From NCBI GenBank assembly GCA_024224995.1, contig JAAENB010001055.1, positions 1 through 14,826 on the forward strand: a stretch of 14,826 nucleotides of DNA, written 5' to 3'. The stretch's first letter is position 1. Each line of letters starts with the position of its first letter. Origin of the DNA: a bacterium. Its GTDB lineage: Bacteria > Spirochaetota > UBA4802 > UBA5550. The notes below the pieces were generated by a model. That model had not been told where the DNA came from and did not search any database. It saw nothing but the letters and a program-made list of their open reading frames with translations. This document shows positions 12,445 through 14,826 of the stretch, piece after piece. A program made the translations under genes and the position numbers.

Positions 12445-14526
12445 ATGAATTTTACTGAAAATTTTAACTATAATCCATCTGAGATCACAAGAGAGTTCTA
12501 TTTTAATGTAGGTACGGAACGGTTTGCGATCTATATTGGTCTGTTTTTATCGGTCTCTTTCCTGTTGTTTAGCATTTACAGGCGCTTTAAGGTATGGAAA
12601 AAAGGGAAGGGTGAGCTGAAAATAGACCGGCCGTTTAAAAGAATTTTGGCTGTACTGAAATATATTGTTCTGCAGTCAAAAGTTTTCAAAGAAAAAGCCG
12701 CTGGAATTATGCATGGCTCTATCTTCTTTGGATTCATTGGGCTGGTCCTTGTTACCTTTATATTAACTATCCAGAGCGATATTACCGTACCAATATTTGA
12801 TCATATATTTCTTACGGGCAACAGTTATCTCATCTGGTCTCTTTTCGCTGATGTGGCTGGAAGTGTTGTTTTGATTGGCCTGGTTATAGCCCTGGTAAGA
12901 AGATATATTATCAAACCCGGCAGGCTGGATACCCGGGGGACCGATAGTTTCGCGCTTATGTTTCTTTTACTTGTAATGTTGAGCGGTTTTTTGGCTGAGG
13001 CCCTGAGAATCGCGATTACGGGAATGCCCGAATTTGAGATATTTTCTCCTGTTGGATACGCTCTCGCGGGTTTGTTTACGGGCTTTGATAATTCAATGCT
13101 TGAATCCATTCACTACGCTGACTGGTGGGTGCACATGGTAAGTTCATTTGCCTTTATCGGTCTTATGGGAACCGGTAAAGCGGGTCATATTATGATGTCT
13201 ACGCTGAACGTCTTTTTCATGAATCTTGAGAATGAAAGTCCCGGAACCAGGTACGGAACTGCCCTGATTGATCCCGGTGAATTTGAAACTGCCGAGACCT
13301 TTGGTGTTTCAAAAGTCGAAGAATATACCTGGAAACAGCTCATGGACTCCGATGCCTGTACCCGCTGCGGCAGATGCCAGGATAACTGTCCTGCCTGGTT
13401 AACGGAAAAACCCCTCTCTCCCAAAAAACTTATCAACGATATCAAAGATACGATGGATGGTATGGATGAAAAGGGGCCATTGCTTGTACAGGCTGATGAA
13501 TTCTGGTCCTGTACCAATTGCGGCGCCTGTATGGAAGCATGCCCGGTTTGTATTGAACATACCCAGAAGATGATAGACCTGAGAAGGTATAAAGTCCTTA
13601 TGGAAGGTGACATGGCCCCGGAGCTTCAAACCACGTTCCAGAATCTTGAAACGAATTTTAACCCCTATGGTTTTGCCTTTGGTGAACGGGCTGCCTGGCT
13701 TGAATCTACCGGTGCCGGAGATCTTGATATCACCCTTATGTCTGAGAATTCTGCGAATAATAAAGTTGATTATCTGTACTTCGTTGGTTCTGCTGCTTCC
13801 TATGATAAGAGAAATCAGAAAGTAGCCATTGCTTTTTTAAAGATCATGAAAGCCGCCGGACTTTCCGTGGGAATTCTGGGACCGGAAGAAGCGGACTCCG
13901 GTGACGCTGCCATGCGGGGCGGCAATGAATATCTTTTTCACGCGCTTGCGGCTCAGAATCTTGAAACGTTTAAGGCCTATGGGGTGAAAAAGATCGTGTG
14001 TACCTGCCCTCATGATTATAATGTTATCAAAAAAGAATACAAGAAATTTGCCGCCATTGGAACCGGCTCCAACGGAGAAAAATTAAGCTACGATTTCGAA
14101 GTTTATCATCATACTGAACTTATCGCGGACCTGGTCAAAAAGGGTGATATTAAACTTAAAAAGGAATTACACAAAAAAGTTACCTTTCACGATTCCTGTT
14201 TTCTCGGCAGGTATAACGAAATTTACGATGAGCCCCGGTCCATTTTAAAGGCCATTCCCGGCATTGAACTTGTTGAAATGAGCAGGAACAAGGACCGGAG
14301 TTTTTGCTGCGGCGGAGGCGGCGCGCGCATGTTTATAGAAGAACACCTGGGTTCCCGGATCAATCAATTCAGGACACTTGATGCTGAAAGTTCCGGTGCC
14401 GCGGTGATTTGTACGGCATGCCCGTTTTGCATGACCATGCTTTCCGATGGGGCTGTAGAGCTTGAAATTGAAGAGCTTAAGACGGTTGATGTCGCGGAAA
14501 TTGTTTTAGAATCTATGGAGGTGTAG
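12445..14526 (+). CDS. Membrane Fe-S oxidoreductase (HdrD/DUF224 type), probable ETF:(methyl)menaquinone oxidoreductase
   Basis: A 693-residue membrane enzyme. Five helices (about 25-45, 88-110, 130-153, 167-187, 224-243) form a NarI/DsrM-like cytochrome b part; His90 in MHGSIFFGF and His230 in DWWVH, with His223, are likely heme ligands. Two [4Fe-4S] motifs follow: C305xxC308xxC311xxxC315P and C356xxC359xxC362xxxC366P. The C-terminal half has two CCG-type domains: the second is intact (C585, C621-C622-G, C656xxC659), the first lacks most expected cysteines. This order (cytochrome b, double cluster, HdrD-like) is that of EMO proteins, which pass electrons from reduced ETF in acyl-CoA oxidation to menaquinone. 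That role is inferred, since no etf or acyl-CoA dehydrogenase gene is in the window; other HdrD-like quinone or thiol reductases are alternatives. Start ATG 12445 with GGGGGA before it. It follows the AraC-type gene by 81 bases on the same strand; a repeat cluster lies downstream. Confidence 0.85.
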   Translation: MNFTENFNYNPSEITREFYFNVGTERFAIYIGLFLSVSFLLFSIYRRFKVWKKGKGELKIDRPFKRILAVLKYIVLQSKVFKEKAAGIMHGSIFFGFIGLVLVTFILTIQSDITVPIFDHIFLTGNSYLIWSLFADVAGSVVLIGLVIALVRRYIIKPGRLDTRGTDSFALMFLLLVMLSGFLAEALRIAITGMPEFEIFSPVGYALAGLFTGFDNSMLESIHYADWWVHMVSSFAFIGLMGTGKAGHIMMSTLNVFFMNLENESPGTRYGTALIDPGEFETAETFGVSKVEEYTWKQLMDSDACTRCGRCQDNCPAWLTEKPLSPKKLINDIKDTMDGMDEKGPLLVQADEFWSCTNCGACMEACPVCIEHTQKMIDLRRYKVLMEGDMAPELQTTFQNLETNFNPYGFAFGERAAWLESTGAGDLDITLMSENSANNKVDYLYFVGSAASYDKRNQKVAIAFLKIMKAAGLSVGILGPEEADSGDAAMRGGNEYLFHALAAQNLETFKAYGVKKIVCTCPHDYNVIKKEYKKFAAIGTGSNGEKLSYDFEVYHHTELIADLVKKGDIKLKKELHKKVTFHDSCFLGRYNEIYDEPRSILKAIPGIELVEMSRNKDRSFCCGGGGARMFIEEHLGSRINQFRTLDAESSGAAVICTACPFCMTMLSDGAVELEIEELKTVDVAEIVLESMEV

Positions 14527-14537
14527 GCTGCTTTGTG

Positions 14538-14567
14538 TGTAGGGGCACGGCGCGCCGTGCCCCTACA
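14538..14567. repeat. Perfect 30-bp palindrome
   Basis: TGTAGGGGCACGGCG (14538-14552) and its exact reverse complement (14553-14567) meet without spacer at GGCGCGCC. It starts 12 bases after the stop codon at 14526. GC-rich palindromes of this TAGGGGCACGG type are widespread between genes in environmental bacterial genomes as I recall them. No T-run follows, so it is not a standard terminator, though it could end or protect the upstream mRNA. Confidence 0.75.
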
Positions 14568-14577
14568 GGTACCGAAT

Positions 14578-14590
14578 CCCCTCGCAGGGG
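14578..14590. repeat. Small CCCCT/AGGGG hairpin
   Basis: CCCCT (14578-14582) and AGGGG (14586-14590) pair around CGC. It is one of several short dyads packed into the gene-free end of the window and has no T-run. Confidence 0.4.
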
Positions 14591-14642
14591 TCACACCTTC
14601 CCGGAATCTCCATAACCCTGACCTGAAACCAGCCAGTAAAGG

Positions 14643-14657
14643 CGTTGCACTGCAACG
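14643..14657. repeat. CGTTGCA/TGCAACG palindrome
   Basis: CGTTGCA (14643-14649) and TGCAACG (14651-14657) are inverted copies around a single C, a typical dispersed-palindrome layout. No gene covers it convincingly. Confidence 0.5.
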
Positions 14658-14709
14658 TCTCTCAGAACCAAGCCCTTTCCCGGAGCATCTTCGCTTCGCA
14701 AAAAACAGA

Positions 14710-14817
14710 CCCCGGTGTCGACACAGTTTCTTTCGTATTTTTCCCGGCCATCCGGTCCCTGAGCGGAGCCGAAGGGCCGGGTCAGCACTCTCAAGAAACT
14801 AAAATCCAGAACCGGGG
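14710..14817. repeat. Nested inverted-repeat element
   Basis: Three pairs of inverted segments are arranged concentrically: CCCCGGT (14710-14716) with ACCGGGG (14811-14817), AGTTTCTT (14725-14732) with AAGAAACT (14793-14800), and CCCGGCC (14743-14749) with GGCCGGG (14775-14781). The spacers differ by only one or two bases between the arms (8 against 10, and 10 against 11), so the element folds into one long interrupted hairpin. GTGTCGACAC (14715-14724) forms a small palindrome in the left arm. It resembles a non-autonomous mobile or REP-like repeat. The right end may extend past the window. Confidence 0.6.
14757..14776. repeat. CCCTGAGCGGAGCCGAAGGG intergenic repeat
   Basis: This 20-base imperfect hairpin sits in the loop of the nested inverted repeat. 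Sequences of the CCCTGAGC..AGxCGAAGGG type recur in intergenic DNA of many environmental bacteria and give rise to spurious peptides such as VPERSRRAG, as seen in one frame here. That it is dispersed in this genome is from general knowledge, as only one copy is in the window. Confidence 0.6.
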
Positions 14818-14826
14818 CTTCCTTCA

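Noticed and set aside
14533..14802. Frames of 89 codons (plus) and 67 codons (minus) in the final 300 bases
   Set aside because: They run through the palindromic repeats and give peptides such as VPERSRRAG known to arise from intergenic repeats; no ribosome binding sites.

Overview
The window reads as an ordinary chromosomal segment of a diderm (Gram-negative) bacterium of moderate GC content. Evidence for an outer membrane is a FadL/OmpP1-type beta-barrel and two secreted lipoproteins with lipoboxes. Good Shine-Dalgarno sites, intrinsic terminators, a sigma-70-type promoter and a textbook sigma-54 promoter are all visible. Membrane-bound AraC regulators, large repeat-domain lipoproteins, a TTG start and an EMO-type Fe-S oxidoreductase together make an environmental spirochaete-like lineage my best guess, but nothing here (no rRNA, no marker gene) proves it. 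No phage, transposase, CRISPR or tRNA was seen.

Region 1 (1-4200): the end of an unseen gene, an outer-membrane FadL-like protein and a lipoprotein of eight fibronectin type III domains. They are tightly spaced on one strand, with the ribosome binding site of the last gene inside the end of the one before, so this looks like a cell-envelope operon closed by a hairpin near 4159-4200. Region 2 (4201-5650): a strong promoter, a leader of about 170 nt with a perfect 11-bp hairpin, a cold-shock protein, two 3' hairpins, then a charge-segregated small protein starting at TTG and a DUF4919-like protein, ended by a terminator that overlaps the last codons. Region 3 (5767-6327): a lone unknown protein built from a duplicated helical motif.

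Region 4 (6328-11017) is the most distinctive. A 470-bp gene-free stretch carries a TGTCAG dyad cluster, an 18-bp palindrome and a sigma-54 promoter, followed by an 11-codon ORF with a strong ribosome binding site and then a 1383-residue lipoprotein. That protein has a subtilisin (S8) catalytic domain, three MAM domains and a predicted seven-bladed FG-GAP beta-propeller. Its 3' terminator overlaps a minus-strand remnant that looks like a signal peptide whose start codon is ATA.

Region 5 (11100-14526): a seven-helix membrane protein fused to an AraC-type DNA-binding domain, then a 693-residue membrane Fe-S oxidoreductase of the HdrD/DUF224 type that resembles ETF:(methyl)menaquinone oxidoreductase, the enzyme passing electrons from acyl-CoA dehydrogenases via ETF to quinone. 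A perfect inverted repeat covers part of its ribosome binding site. Region 6 (14527-14826): no gene, but a cluster of palindromic and nested inverted repeats of the kind dispersed between genes in many environmental genomes.

Five upstream start codons were set aside for better ones (1727 not 1706; 4883 not 4814; 11221 not 11134 or 11152; 12445 not 12433), each for a stated reason.
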